A DNA stretch of 35,311 nt from a virus. Position numbers and translations under genes: made by a program. The stretch covers positions 1 to 35,311 of IMG/VR virus record IMGVR_UViG_3300025133_000346, one strand, 5' to 3'. Positions 26,130 through 34,570 of the stretch are shown here, one piece after another; the stretch's first letter is position 1; each line of letters opens with the position of its first letter. Under the pieces are notes generated by a model, which did not search any database, was not told the DNA's origin, and worked only from the letters and a program-made list of their open reading frames with translations.

Positions 26130-27634
26130 TACAATACATCCACTACGGTTACGTGGTAATCAATAGGGTGAGGTTGTCCCCCAATTGAAATTGAATCATT
26201 GCACCAAAAGCGTTTGTACCCTCGGTGAATAGTGTAGGTTTCAACCTTTGCTTTAAGGTCTTCTGGAATCTCTGCTTTCCCGTGAATACAATCTGGGGAA
26301 ACCTGGGAAGTTACAGTGTCGCTAAACGAGGCTCCTTCACCTTTCAGGAAGTTATCGTTGTAGTAAGGGTCAATTCCTGCGTTGAACACCCCGTATGTGT
26401 CGGGGTCACTAGACTCGTTAACATAGCTTTTGCCTTTGGAAATATAAACACTCCCTAGGTCTTCCCCCCGAAGAGGGTCTTTTGTAGTAGTAATCTTAGC
26501 GTTGTCCAGGCGAGTCTTTTTAGTAAAAGCTTCACTCTTTCGCAAGGTATTTCCTACATCATGTAGAGCACTCTTATCATCATTCCAAACAGAGGAATCA
26601 GTTAGGTCTAACTGTAGACAGTTAAGTGCTTTCTCGCTATAATCAGTCACTAGGCTGAAAATCTCAGGCATAAAGGACATCGCAGCAAGCTTAGCAAGCT
26701 GCCTTTCAGAAGCTTTCTGAATCTTACCCAAAGTTACTCCACGCGAAGCCTTAACATTGTCATGCATCCCGTAAAAGTAAAACCTAAACTCCAACAACTT
26801 GTAGGCTACGGAGCCATCCTTAAACAAGTCACCTCGGACTTTTTGGTATGCCTCCCAACCTTTGTTAACTAGCTTTTGGTAGTACTTCTTAATACTAGGG
26901 TTTGCCGTAGTGTCCAACTTGATATCTTCAAATGTAGAGATAAACTGATGGATATCTTTCACACTTTGGTAGATGAAGTCTGCAACTACGCGACTAGCTC
27001 CTTTAAACCCACGATGGTAAGTGCCACTAAAGAACTGCTGAGCGTTATCCCTATCTCTAAGCATCATGCTCAATCGAGGATTTACTTTGATGGCTTCACT
27101 GATTACCCTGAACATACTGACACTCTTACCATTCACATCCATCTTGATTGATTTCAGTACAGTAGTGAAAATGTCCCATGAGCTTGAGTAGTAAGTGTTT
27201 CCAGGGGAAACGTGTTCATTCTTTCGGAATGCCCTCATGGTATAGCCGATGGCAATATCAATATTACCATCGGCAACTACCCCATAAGGAATAATTACGT
27301 CAGCCGCTGCAACAACCCGTGGAAGTTGTTCAATGTCAGACTCAGAAGAGAATTTAACATTGAATTTTCTGCCAGGAGAGAGGATAGGTCCGTAATACTC
27401 CAAAACATTCTTAATAAGGAACAAATTACGAGCGCCTAAGTCAAGAACTTCATCCTCTTCCGGTAGCCAATTATTCAAATATTCAGCATCAATTTTTGGA
27501 CCGTTGTAGGGGGGCTTTTCGTAACCAAAGAATACACCATCATCACATTCTTCATCGGAACCTTCGTCTTCATCCCAATATTCTGCGGCATCGTCATCGT
27601 ACTCGTCATCGTAATCGTCGCAATAGTCACTCAT
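26129..27634 (-). CDS. Large acidic protein between MoxR ATPase and VWA (501 aa)
   Basis: Not recognised. The first 35 residues are almost only Asp, Glu and Tyr (a low-complexity acidic leader); the rest is a mixed alpha/beta protein without membrane segments or an obvious catalytic motif. It overlaps the VWA start by one base. CobT proteins have an N domain, an acidic linker and a C-terminal VWA, so a split CobT is one idea, but the order here puts the acidic stretch first. It may be the adaptor or substrate of the ATPase/VWA pair. Confidence 0.7.
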   Translation of the reverse strand: MSDYCDDYDDEYDDDAAEYWDEDEGSDEECDDGVFFGYEKPPYNGPKIDAEYLNNWLPEEDEVLDLGARNLFLIKNVLEYYGPILSPGRKFNVKFSSESDIEQLPRVVAAADVIIPYGVVADGNIDIAIGYTMRAFRKNEHVSPGNTYYSSSWDIFTTVLKSIKMDVNGKSVSMFRVISEAIKVNPRLSMMLRDRDNAQQFFSGTYHRGFKGASRVVADFIYQSVKDIHQFISTFEDIKLDTTANPSIKKYYQKLVNKGWEAYQKVRGDLFKDGSVAYKLLEFRFYFYGMHDNVKASRGVTLGKIQKASERQLAKLAAMSFMPEIFSLVTDYSEKALNCLQLDLTDSSVWNDDKSALHDVGNTLRKSEAFTKKTRLDNAKITTTKDPLRGEDLGSVYISKGKSYVNESSDPDTYGVFNAGIDPYYNDNFLKGEGASFSDTVTSQVSPDCIHGKAEIPEDLKAKVETYTIHRGYKRFWCNDSISIGGQPHPIDYHVTVVDVL

Positions 27635-27649
27635 AATTTGTTCCTAATT

Positions 27650-28498
27650 TTAGAACGTTTGCTTAATGTCCGAAGTGTTCGGACTTTCGAAAAGGTCTTC
27701 CTCATCAGCGTACTGACGAATTCGACGCACATCTTCTCCAGTAGAGGAGTCCATTTCAAACACAGACAAGACTACAAAGTTAAAGATGTCAGCGGAAGAG
27801 AATCCCGCCTCTGCCAAAGGAAGGCAGTTAAGAATGGTTCGTGGCGACACCGAAGCCAACAGGTTTCCTTCTTTTCGCTGTGCAACGATAAAGTCGAAAG
27901 CGTGAAGAATAGGCTCCATCAAAGCTAGGGCTTCTGGAGAAGTCCCACCATCTGACATGTACTTGCCCAACTCCCCACCAGTAAGGTATTTGAAGTGGAA
28001 CACAGTGCAACGGTCACGCAAAGCTCGGTCGATTGAACGAGCAGCAGAATATTCGTTACCTACGTTAGCAGTCAGAATAAAGCGAACACCTTTGGCTACC
28101 TTGATTTCACGACCAAGCTCTTCAACGAAAACGCTGCGTCGATGGTCAAGAAGTGGCAGCAAGATATTCATCGCTGCACTAGAGGCACGGGACACTTCAT
28201 CCAATGCAATCAAAGTGTTTGGAATCTGGATTTTAGTAGCCAGTTCCGCCAGTTGAAAGTTAGTGTTACCATCTTTCAATGCAAAGTGACCCAGAAGGGC
28301 CATACGAGCATCAGTGGTAGAGCCACAGTTAATAATGGTAAGTTCCATTCCTAGCTGATTGGCAACTTCCTGACAATAGGAAGTTTTTCCACTTCCTGTC
28401 TCGCCAGTAATTAGTACATTGTTGTCTTCGTCTTTAACCAAGACCTTGATGACCTCTTTTTGGCGGTCGTCAATTACAAAATCGGATTTCAAACTCAT
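27650..28498 (-). CDS. MoxR/CobS-type AAA+ ATPase (282 aa)
   Basis: Walker A GETGSGKT at about residues 30-37, Walker B LIALDEVSRAS, sensor 1 FILTANV and arginine-finger region SIDRALRDRC. The order and spacing fit the MoxR/CobS group. I use ATG 28498, because the only good promoter in the divergent region starts RNA near 28542; a longer in-frame start at 28678 would lie upstream of it. The encoded ATPase would work with the VWA protein at 25200. Confidence 0.9.
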   Translation of the reverse strand: MSLKSDFVIDDRQKEVIKVLVKDEDNNVLITGETGSGKTSYCQEVANQLGMELTIINCGSTTDARMALLGHFALKDGNTNFQLAELATKIQIPNTLIALDEVSRASSAAMNILLPLLDHRRSVFVEELGREIKVAKGVRFILTANVGNEYSAARSIDRALRDRCTVFHFKYLTGGELGKYMSDGGTSPEALALMEPILHAFDFIVAQRKEGNLLASVSPRTILNCLPLAEAGFSSADIFNFVVLSVFEMDSSTGEDVRRIRQYADEEDLFESPNTSDIKQTF

Positions 28499-28548
28499 AG
28501 TTTTTATCGGGTAGTTGGGGTAGTGCAGCAGTGCTGCGGTAGAGGCCC

Positions 28549-28576
28549 ATCTTACACGCGCCTCCTGTGGTGTCAA
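28549..28576 (-). promoter_or_regulatory. Promoter of the MoxR/VWA operon
   Basis: On the minus strand TTGACA, 16 bases, TAAGAT. The leader holds a GCAGC-ACT-GCTGC hairpin just before ATG 28498. It decides the start of the ATPase gene. Confidence 0.72.
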
Positions 28577-28643
28577 GAAGTAATTTGGATTAGAGATAAG
28601 TTTAAAAACGCCTTTGCCAGCCCAAGAATCCCTAATATGGCTA

Positions 28644-28649
28644 TATAAT
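28644..28649 (+). promoter_or_regulatory. Late-like -10 (GGCTATATAAT) before the adhesin
   Basis: TATAAT ends 6 bases before ATG 28656, within GGCTATATAAT. No -35 is apparent. GGCTATATA recurs before the related gene at 32120. Confidence 0.5.
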
Positions 28650-28655
28650 TTGATT

Positions 28656-31600
28656 ATGACTGCTCCAATCAGAACCACGACTATCAGAATAAAGCCTGGG
28701 GAATTTACAGGTACGGATTATATTGTTTCCTTAGAACAAGACCTCGTAGAGGATTACTATGTAGAAATTCTCCACAATGCCACCCAAGGGAACGTTACGG
28801 CGCTAAACAATGTAAACCATGCGAGGGTTACTATGGACCCTTTTGGGAACTACGGGGCATCTTCTAAATCGGCTGAGATTCAAATCTCTAGAGAAGCTTC
28901 CAATTCTAACACGGAACACACTATAATCATTCACGAATGCACGGACAATACACATAATAGTGGATTTATAACTAGGGGGGTTTTCTCTCTTAGTGCCGCA
29001 GACCAAGTTCCTACAGTTTCCGCTACACACTCAGGAGTTGTCGATTCCGACCAATGCCAAGCTGTACTGGCAGGTATTACCTATGCAGATGCAACCAACT
29101 GGAAGCAGAACTCTGGTTACGCTAGGCTAAATCATGATTCTGTCAACGTAGCTTTGGAGCGAGTTGTGCAGTACGACCATGGGGTAATTGATGCCTCTGT
29201 GTACTTGATTGAGTGGGGAAGCAACGTTTCTGTCCAATTAGTAGAGTTTGACGCGACCTTCGGGGCCACGAGTACTTTGTCTGCTACAGAGGATTGGTCT
29301 AATGTTTCCATCTCTTCTGTAACTGCGGCTGAAACTTACCTACAAGGAACGTTCACGATGAACAGTACTTCCAATAATGGAATTACTTCGGAGAACATTG
29401 CATACGTTCTTGGGGATGGAGTTACCTTTAATGATACGGAAACAGAAATCTCTGTAGGACTTATGAACGGAAGCCCAGCCACGAAAGGATGGATTTATGT
29501 AATATCCTCTCCTGATTGGTACGTAACTAGAACTAAGTCAGGTTATGACGAAATTATCCAAGAAGATACTGAAAGTGCTACGTTCTCTATCGCAGGTGCA
29601 GCAGGGACAGAAACATACGAAGACAACATAGAGGAAGAAAGAGTTTATAGTAGCAGGTGTTTGAGGTATACGACCAGTGTAAACTCTAATAAAGTTGGAT
29701 ACACTAGAGATGCTGTAATCATTACAGCGGATACCACAGCTAGCTACCACAGAAGGACAGTTCCCTCAGGTGGAGGGCAAGCAGAGGGCGCAGCATTTAT
29801 CTCTGTCACTGATTACGCAGGAAATCCCGTAGGAGACATTAATGACATTTCAGCCAACACCTCCACCGCTTCCATTTCGGTGAGTGCAGGAATTGTTGTA
29901 GATGTAGAGAATACAGATGTTGTCGTAAGCGTTAGAGACTCTGACTCAAGATTGGTAGCGAGTGCAACCGTTACCATTTCAATCGGGGGTATAGAAGTCG
30001 CTACAGGAATATCTAACGACCAAGGCGAAGTTACTTTAACTGTGGCAAACTCTACGTCGGGAACACAAAGCCTTTCAATTGCTATGGGGCCTTCTGAGGT
30101 AGTAATGTCCCCCGCGCCAGAGATAGTGTTCGCTACGGCCCCATTAAATTATGGCAAGCGTGTTGGTATGAACGGTGCAGTCGTGACCGACTGGTCTAAT
30201 CAAGACCCGTTTATTGACCTAATGCTTGGAGGAAGAGGTCCTAACATTCGTGATACTAACGACAGTGGTTTCCACGATGATGCATTAATTGATATTGACG
30301 CTTCTGGTTGGCAGAAAACATGTGTTTCAGGGCATGAGCTTAATTACGTAATAGTTAGCACCAAAACATCAAGGCCTGCTGGAAACTACGTACTGACTTA
30401 CAACGGTGGTGTTGCTGGTTGGACTTCCAGTGAGCTAAGGATGACTGGAAACGTTACGGAGACATCCAAGTCAGCAGGAGAAATTGCTTTCTACTACGAA
30501 GGTTCAGGAAATATGTTCCTAACATTTGCCCCTGGAGCTACGAGTGGCAACATGAACTCGACAAACTATATGAAGGATATTCAAGTTCTTCATGAAGATG
30601 ATGTAGCCACGTATGACCGAAGTGTTCAGATGTGGAGGCCTGAGTTCCTAGCATCTCTTGAAGATATTGAAATCTTCCGTGCGATGGACTTTACAGTTAC
30701 CAATCATTCTCAAATAACTGATTGGGCTGATAGAGTTGTTGAAGGGGCATCCAACTGCATGATTCGTGTAGAACGTGCAGCTTATCCAGGAGTGTATACG
30801 TTCAAAGGGATGGCGTTGGAATGGGTCGCTGATTTGTGCAACAAGACCAACATGGATTTGTGGTACAACCTTCCCCACATGGCTACGAATGATTACGTCA
30901 CTCAAGCAGCCACACTAATAAAAGCGAACTTAAACTCTAACCTTAGATGTTTCTTTGAATACACTAACGAAGCGTGGAACTCTCAGTTTGAACAACAAGC
31001 TTACCGTGAAACTACTTTGATTCCTTACTATGGGCTTACAGCAACAGGAAATGCTTGGAACCAAGCATATGCAACAAGAGCGTGTGAAATGTTCTCGTTG
31101 ATTGACGATGTTTATGGAGCAGATTTACATCTTAGAGAAAGAGTTTTGGCAGGTCAAGGAGGAAATCCCAACATGGCTGCTGACCTTACTGAATCAGATG
31201 TATCAATCGCTGTTAGTCCTACACTAACAGGTATTGCTGCTGACCATGCAGATTATTATGCATTTGGCGCATATATGGGAGACTCAGTAGATGAATCTTC
31301 TGCCGCTGCCGCCTTTGACGCTATGGTAGCTGACAGCGAAGATAAGATGACCTTGGTTACAGGGGAAATCGCACTCAACGTTGCAGGACTAGCGGGGGAA
31401 GGTAAGCTTCTTCCTATATGTTATGAAGGTGGCCAGCACTTAGTCGAAGGTTCAAACCTTACAGCAGCCTTGATTTCCGACACAAACAGACTTCCTGGAA
31501 TGAGGGAAGCAATGTACAACCACATTGTAGGGTGGGATGCCAATACAGCTAGTGGCCCTTTCTGTGCGTACAACCATACGTTGGCTTCTGGGACAGGAGG

Positions 31601-32105
31601 ACAATGGGGCTTTGCTTGGGATTTAGAAGCGTGGGTAGAAGACCCAGGCCCAGAAAACTATAAAGCCTGGGGATTTAAGGATTGGATTGCTACCATGCCG
31701 CTAGAGGACTCTTCCTCAGATGCCACTGTACCTAGAAACGATGCTTTCACGGGAGGAAAGGCTTGGTCAAACTTACGTGGAATGCCAAGAAACATCTTAG
31801 CCCGTGGGGATATGGAAACCTCGTCGGTATCAGTTACAGCCGTGGATACTGATTTCACAGTTATCGGAGCACCAGGAGAGGGTTTCAGGATTGTAGTATT
31901 TGCAGCCGTTCAGGACGGAGCAGATATGGCAGGTAAGCTTTACAAGGTCTCATCTTCCGGTGAGGTCGTTGGGCCAATCTTTAACTCTACGTTAGGAGGG
32001 ATGCCTATTTTCCTAGGGGATAACGAAGCTCTCATCTATCGTGCTACGGATTTCACGTCTTCTAGAACCATCGGAGTTTACTTCTCTACTGAGCACATAA
32101 GGTAG
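28656..32105 (+). CDS. Large virion adhesin with glycosidase-like domain (1149 aa)
   Basis: The N-terminal 400 residues are beta-rich repeats. Residues about 415-490 hold an Ig-like stretch (VVVSVRDSDSRLVASATVTI; GEVTLTV). From about 500 to 1000 is a TIM-barrel-like region with RCFFEYTNEAWNSQF (NE as possible acid/base) and ICYEGGQHL (possible nucleophile), as in clan GH-A enzymes. The last 110 residues form a beta module also found alone at 32120. It is likely a tail spike or fibre that binds and cuts surface polysaccharide. ATG 28656 is chosen over a TTG 42 bases upstream because the -10 lies between them. Confidence 0.7.
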   Translation: MTAPIRTTTIRIKPGEFTGTDYIVSLEQDLVEDYYVEILHNATQGNVTALNNVNHARVTMDPFGNYGASSKSAEIQISREASNSNTEHTIIIHECTDNTHNSGFITRGVFSLSAADQVPTVSATHSGVVDSDQCQAVLAGITYADATNWKQNSGYARLNHDSVNVALERVVQYDHGVIDASVYLIEWGSNVSVQLVEFDATFGATSTLSATEDWSNVSISSVTAAETYLQGTFTMNSTSNNGITSENIAYVLGDGVTFNDTETEISVGLMNGSPATKGWIYVISSPDWYVTRTKSGYDEIIQEDTESATFSIAGAAGTETYEDNIEEERVYSSRCLRYTTSVNSNKVGYTRDAVIITADTTASYHRRTVPSGGGQAEGAAFISVTDYAGNPVGDINDISANTSTASISVSAGIVVDVENTDVVVSVRDSDSRLVASATVTISIGGIEVATGISNDQGEVTLTVANSTSGTQSLSIAMGPSEVVMSPAPEIVFATAPLNYGKRVGMNGAVVTDWSNQDPFIDLMLGGRGPNIRDTNDSGFHDDALIDIDASGWQKTCVSGHELNYVIVSTKTSRPAGNYVLTYNGGVAGWTSSELRMTGNVTETSKSAGEIAFYYEGSGNMFLTFAPGATSGNMNSTNYMKDIQVLHEDDVATYDRSVQMWRPEFLASLEDIEIFRAMDFTVTNHSQITDWADRVVEGASNCMIRVERAAYPGVYTFKGMALEWVADLCNKTNMDLWYNLPHMATNDYVTQAATLIKANLNSNLRCFFEYTNEAWNSQFEQQAYRETTLIPYYGLTATGNAWNQAYATRACEMFSLIDDVYGADLHLRERVLAGQGGNPNMAADLTESDVSIAVSPTLTGIAADHADYYAFGAYMGDSVDESSAAAAFDAMVADSEDKMTLVTGEIALNVAGLAGEGKLLPICYEGGQHLVEGSNLTAALISDTNRLPGMREAMYNHIVGWDANTASGPFCAYNHTLASGTGGQWGFAWDLEAWVEDPGPENYKAWGFKDWIATMPLEDSSSDATVPRNDAFTGGKAWSNLRGMPRNILARGDMETSSVSVTAVDTDFTVIGAPGEGFRIVVFAAVQDGADMAGKLYKVSSSGEVVGPIFNSTLGGMPIFLGDNEALIYRATDFTSSRTIGVYFSTEHIR

Positions 32106-32107
32106 GG

Positions 32108-32114
32108 CTATATA
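32108..32114 (+). promoter_or_regulatory. GGCTATATA element before the 32120 gene
   Basis: CTATATA ends 5 bases before ATG 32120, 2 bases after the adhesin stop. The wording GGCTATATA...ATGACT matches 28640-28660. Confidence 0.4.
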
Positions 32115-32119
32115 CCAGT

Positions 32120-32533
32120 ATGACTAGGAACGACGCATTTTCGCAAAAGCCTATTGGCGCACCTTATAAGAACTCTCCTGAGATGCAAAAAGCATGGGCA
32201 GAGGTTAGCGTTATTTCTGTTGAAGTATCGACGGCAGGAGCCATTGACATTATCGCTGCACCAGGAGAAGGGAAAGAGATTAATGTTTGGGCTTATGGCG
32301 CAGACAACAGCCACACAGGAACATATCTTGCGGGTGGCTTCTTTAAAGGCACTGTAGGCGGGGCTGTCCAGGCAGGATATATTTCCACTGGGGAAGATAG
32401 CAATACTTACTTACCTTTCGAACTTCCCATATTAATTGGAGAGAACACCAAACTTTCATTTGGTGCTCTTCAATCTTCGGGTGTCTCAAATAAGTCCTAC
32501 ATCACGGTTTATTACACCGTTGTAACTTACTAA
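32120..32533 (+). CDS. Small beta-rich protein related to the adhesin C terminus (137 aa)
   Basis: RNDAF near the start and IIAAPGEGKEINVWAYGA align with RNDAF and VIGAPGEGFRIVVFAAVQ in the last 110 residues of the adhesin, and spacing between the motifs is similar. This points to a duplicated capping or trimer-forming domain made as a separate protein, perhaps an assembly partner of the spike. Beta-rich with a SYITVYYTVVTY end. It overlaps a small leftward frame by 4 bases. Confidence 0.65.
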   Translation: MTRNDAFSQKPIGAPYKNSPEMQKAWAEVSVISVEVSTAGAIDIIAAPGEGKEINVWAYGADNSHTGTYLAGGFFKGTVGGAVQAGYISTGEDSNTYLPFELPILIGENTKLSFGALQSSGVSNKSYITVYYTVVTY

Positions 32534-32622
32534 AACAGTTCAGGCATAGCTTCCTTAATCCTCATATTTGTAAAGGATTGAAGTCGCTTAAAATCAATAG
32601 CTGGGTTTTTGTGTTCTTTCAC
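32530..32622 (-). CDS. Possible 30-residue protein
   Basis: The GTG overlaps the previous stop (GTGA). Product starts MKEHKNPAIDFKRLQ and ends MRIKEAMPELF. The frame is open further upstream but has no earlier start. Low confidence. Confidence 0.3.
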   Translation of the reverse strand: MKEHKNPAIDFKRLQSFTNMRIKEAMPELF

Positions 32623-32777
32623 GAATTCCCAGCTTTCTTCTCTCTCAGATATTGTTTCAATTCTTTGATAGCTTCCACAACTTTAGGGTCGGGCATAAAA
32701 CCTTCCTTGTTGTTTTTCGGAAGCCTATCATCTAGTTCTCTAAGTACAATTCTAATTTGCTTTTTCATAGTCGTCAT
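32619..32777 (-). CDS. Small helical protein (52 aa)
   Basis: MTTMKKQIRIVLRELDDRLP begins a basic, helical protein ending in a charged helix (EAIKELKQYLREKK). GGAGAGG lies 5 bases before ATG 32777; a second ATG 9 bases later is possible. It lies 25 bases after the hydrolase gene, in the same direction. Not recognised. Confidence 0.58.
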   Translation of the reverse strand: MTTMKKQIRIVLRELDDRLPKNNKEGFMPDPKVVEAIKELKQYLREKKAGNS

Positions 32778-32802
32778 ACAGCCTCTCCCCACTGCTCACT
32801 AT

Positions 32803-33816
32803 TTAACCTACTACACGGGCCAAGAAATCTCTCTCAATTTCGGCCACTTGCTGAATGATTGCAGGAGTGTTACGCAAACCATGTGCGCCTCCTGGGATAA
32901 TTTCAAACTGCACATTGGCTCCGAACAAACGAAGACGACGTACAAGCTTTCGTACACCTTCTAGAGGTGCTGTCGTATCTGCGTCACCATGGATTACAAG
33001 ATACTCAGTCTGCGTTGGCATTAGGTCAGTAAACCTAGTTGCAGTTCGCATATGCAATCGGTTCTGGTCATCAATGCCAAGGTTTTCGAATACAGTCTCA
33101 TCTGGTGCTTCGAAGTCTGGGATAGCGTAACGTCCTTGTTGGACAATACCCCAATCATCTAGGTCAACCAAGGCCGACTTAAAGATTGCCGCGTCGGGAG
33201 CTTTACCTTTCTTGGCAAGCACTAGAGCCATTTCCATTCCGCCACGACTCGTACCAATGTAGACTGTTTTGGTTGGGTGTGCGCTTGGGAACTCATGCCG
33301 TAGCTCTTCCGCTGCAACGTAATCCTCAAGGTCTGCTACACCAAACTCATCTACACCATCACTAAGGCCTCCGCCTGTCCAGGTTTCACCAGGAACCAAA
33401 GAGCCTCTCCCTCTACCTTGCGGAGTGATTTGAATATATCCGTTATTCCAAAGCACTCTGCTAGAATGTCCGTACCCAATATCACCTGTTGGGGGAAGTC
33501 CTGTACTGCCTACAAGGTTTCCTTGCACATGCGCATCATTGAGTTTGGCATCCGCTCCAGACTTACCACCACTATAAAACACGATGACTGGTAATGTGTT
33601 TGGTGCTGCGTAAGCTTGCGGGTAAAATGCTAATCCACGTTGATTTAATCCATCAACTGTGAATCCGAAATCTTTCCCTACTGCTCCTTGAGCGATAACT
33701 CCCGCAGGAGGATTATAGTCGTTAATGGTAAAAGTCTGCACACTATAATTAGTGGGACTTGATGAAAGGCAAGCGGTTAAAAATAAAAGATTATTGGTAG
33801 GGATACCAAGACTCAA
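32803..33816 (-). CDS. Alpha/beta serine hydrolase, possibly lipid-anchored (337 aa)
   Basis: Nucleophile elbow VYIGTSRGGMEM (GxSxG), acid VIHGDADTTAPLEG and His in PGGAHGLRN give a complete catalytic triad. The closest general type is the S9-peptidase / dienelactone-hydrolase / esterase group. The N terminus NNLLFLTACLSSS looks like a lipobox (LTAC), but no ATG opens this frame; TTG 33816 is the first start and lacks both a ribosome site and a basic n-region. An in-frame TAA lies 18 bases before it. The 5' end may have been changed or lost. Could be an esterase for capsule or envelope. Confidence 0.7.
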   Translation of the reverse strand: MSLGIPTNNLLFLTACLSSSPTNYSVQTFTINDYNPPAGVIAQGAVGKDFGFTVDGLNQRGLAFYPQAYAAPNTLPVIVFYSGGKSGADAKLNDAHVQGNLVGSTGLPPTGDIGYGHSSRVLWNNGYIQITPQGRGRGSLVPGETWTGGGLSDGVDEFGVADLEDYVAAEELRHEFPSAHPTKTVYIGTSRGGMEMALVLAKKGKAPDAAIFKSALVDLDDWGIVQQGRYAIPDFEAPDETVFENLGIDDQNRLHMRTATRFTDLMPTQTEYLVIHGDADTTAPLEGVRKLVRRLRLFGANVQFEIIPGGAHGLRNTPAIIQQVAEIERDFLARVVG

Positions 33817-33876
33817 ACTCGGAACTTTTTCTTAGGAGGAAAAAATGATATTCAGTTTCACCATATCCCCATAGAT

Positions 33877-33953
33877 TGGCACGGGCGGCAGGATTCGAAC
33901 CCGCATTTATTCTCATTAGAAGTGAGACACATGTCCTGTTATGTTACACCCGC
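33877..33953 (-). tRNA. tRNA-Arg(UCU)
   Basis: Acceptor GCGGGTG/CGCCCGT, G73, encoded CCA. Anticodon arm TCTCA-CTTCTAA-TGAGA. D stem ACAT/ATGT; T arm GCGGG-TTCGAAT-CCTGC. Decodes AGA, often rare in bacteria. Confidence 0.94.
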
Positions 33954-33966
33954 ATTTAATTTGTTT

Positions 33967-34042
33967 TGGAACCACAGGTGAGAATCGAACTCACGAAATA
34001 CTAGATTGGAAATCTAGTGCCATACCATTAGGCTACTGTGGC
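33967..34042 (-). tRNA. tRNA-Gly(UCC)
   Basis: Acceptor GCCACAG/CTGTGGT, U73, encoded CCA. Anticodon arm CTAGA-TTTCCAA-TCTAG. D arm GCC..GGC and T arm GTGAG-TTCGATT-CTCAC are clean. Confidence 0.95.
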
Positions 34043-34112
34043 TTTGGTTTCTCAACTTCTCCGCGAAGGTCGTAGTAGGCAGAGCCACACACGACTTGTT
34101 CTTGTTGGCCCC

Positions 34113-34140
34113 ATTGTAGGGGCGCGTTCTTGTTTGTCAA
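34113..34140 (-). promoter_or_regulatory. Promoter of the Gly/Arg tRNA pair
   Basis: On the minus strand TTGACA, 16 bases, TACAAT. About 65 bases of le ader follow before tRNA-Gly. It may also serve the hydrolase gene further left. Confidence 0.75.
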
Positions 34141-34145
34141 GGAAC

Positions 34146-34379
34146 TTATGAGATAAACCCAAAGTTTGTAACAGGAAGTTCTTTCTTCTTAAATCTAACC
34201 CCATAGGCATCTTTGCCATCGAAGTAATTTCTACTCATTAGGACGAGAGGCACACTTCCCCAAAGGCCTCCCGTCCCGTTACCGCGTTGCCGCCATTCAA
34301 TACACTCAGAATACGTTCCAGTATGGATAACCTTAGCAAATGGCGAATTCCGCCCAAACTTAATAGTCTCCCATTCCAT
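34146..34379 (-). CDS. Hypothetical protein (77 aa)
   Basis: MEWETIKFGRNSPFAKVIHTG starts a basic, beta-leaning protein (YGVRFKKKELPVTNFGF). The frame is open further upstream but there it overlaps tRNA-Pro, so I use ATG 34379. Read from the tRNA-Pro promoter. Not recognised. Confidence 0.58.
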   Translation of the reverse strand: MEWETIKFGRNSPFAKVIHTGTYSECIEWRQRGNGTGGLWGSVPLVLMSRNYFDGKDAYGVRFKKKELPVTNFGFIS

Positions 34380-34410
34380 ATCGACACCTGCCCTGAAAGC
34401 ATTTGTGAAG

Positions 34411-34483
34411 TCAGCTGGGCTGGATTTGAACCAGCGTCGCTCCCTTCCAAGGGGAGAAGATTGCCAAACTTTCCCACCCACTG
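34411..34483 (-). tRNA. tRNA-Pro(UGG), CCA not encoded
   Basis: Anticodon arm CTCCC-CTTGGAA-GGGAG. C1-G72 pair as expected for proline. T arm GCTGG-TTCAAAT-CCAGC. One mismatch (G-A) in the acceptor stem. ACTT follows instead of ACCA, unlike four other tRNAs in the window. Confidence 0.88.
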
Positions 34484-34498
34484 ATTTCCGGTCTTTAT

Positions 34499-34526
34499 AT
34501 AATAGGGTCGCCGCCAACAAAGTCAA
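34499..34526 (-). promoter_or_regulatory. Promoter of tRNA-Pro
   Basis: On the minus strand TTGACT, 16 bases, TATTAT. Closely like the promoter at 24662-24689. Confidence 0.75.
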
Positions 34527-34570
34527 CGTTTATTTTGCATAAAACCTAAGATTCTTGCAAATTATAGTGG

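Noticed and set aside
28499-28678. N-terminal extension of the MoxR ATPase
   Set aside because: The only good promoter lies inside it, so RNA starts near 28542; the extension also overlaps the adhesin start on the other strand.
33834-33874. Nine-codon rightward frame with a perfect AGGAGG site
   Set aside because: Too short to call, ends before tRNA-Arg and no promoter is seen; the site may be chance.
34380-34526. N-terminal extension of the 34146 gene
   Set aside because: This part is tRNA-Pro and its leader read in frame.
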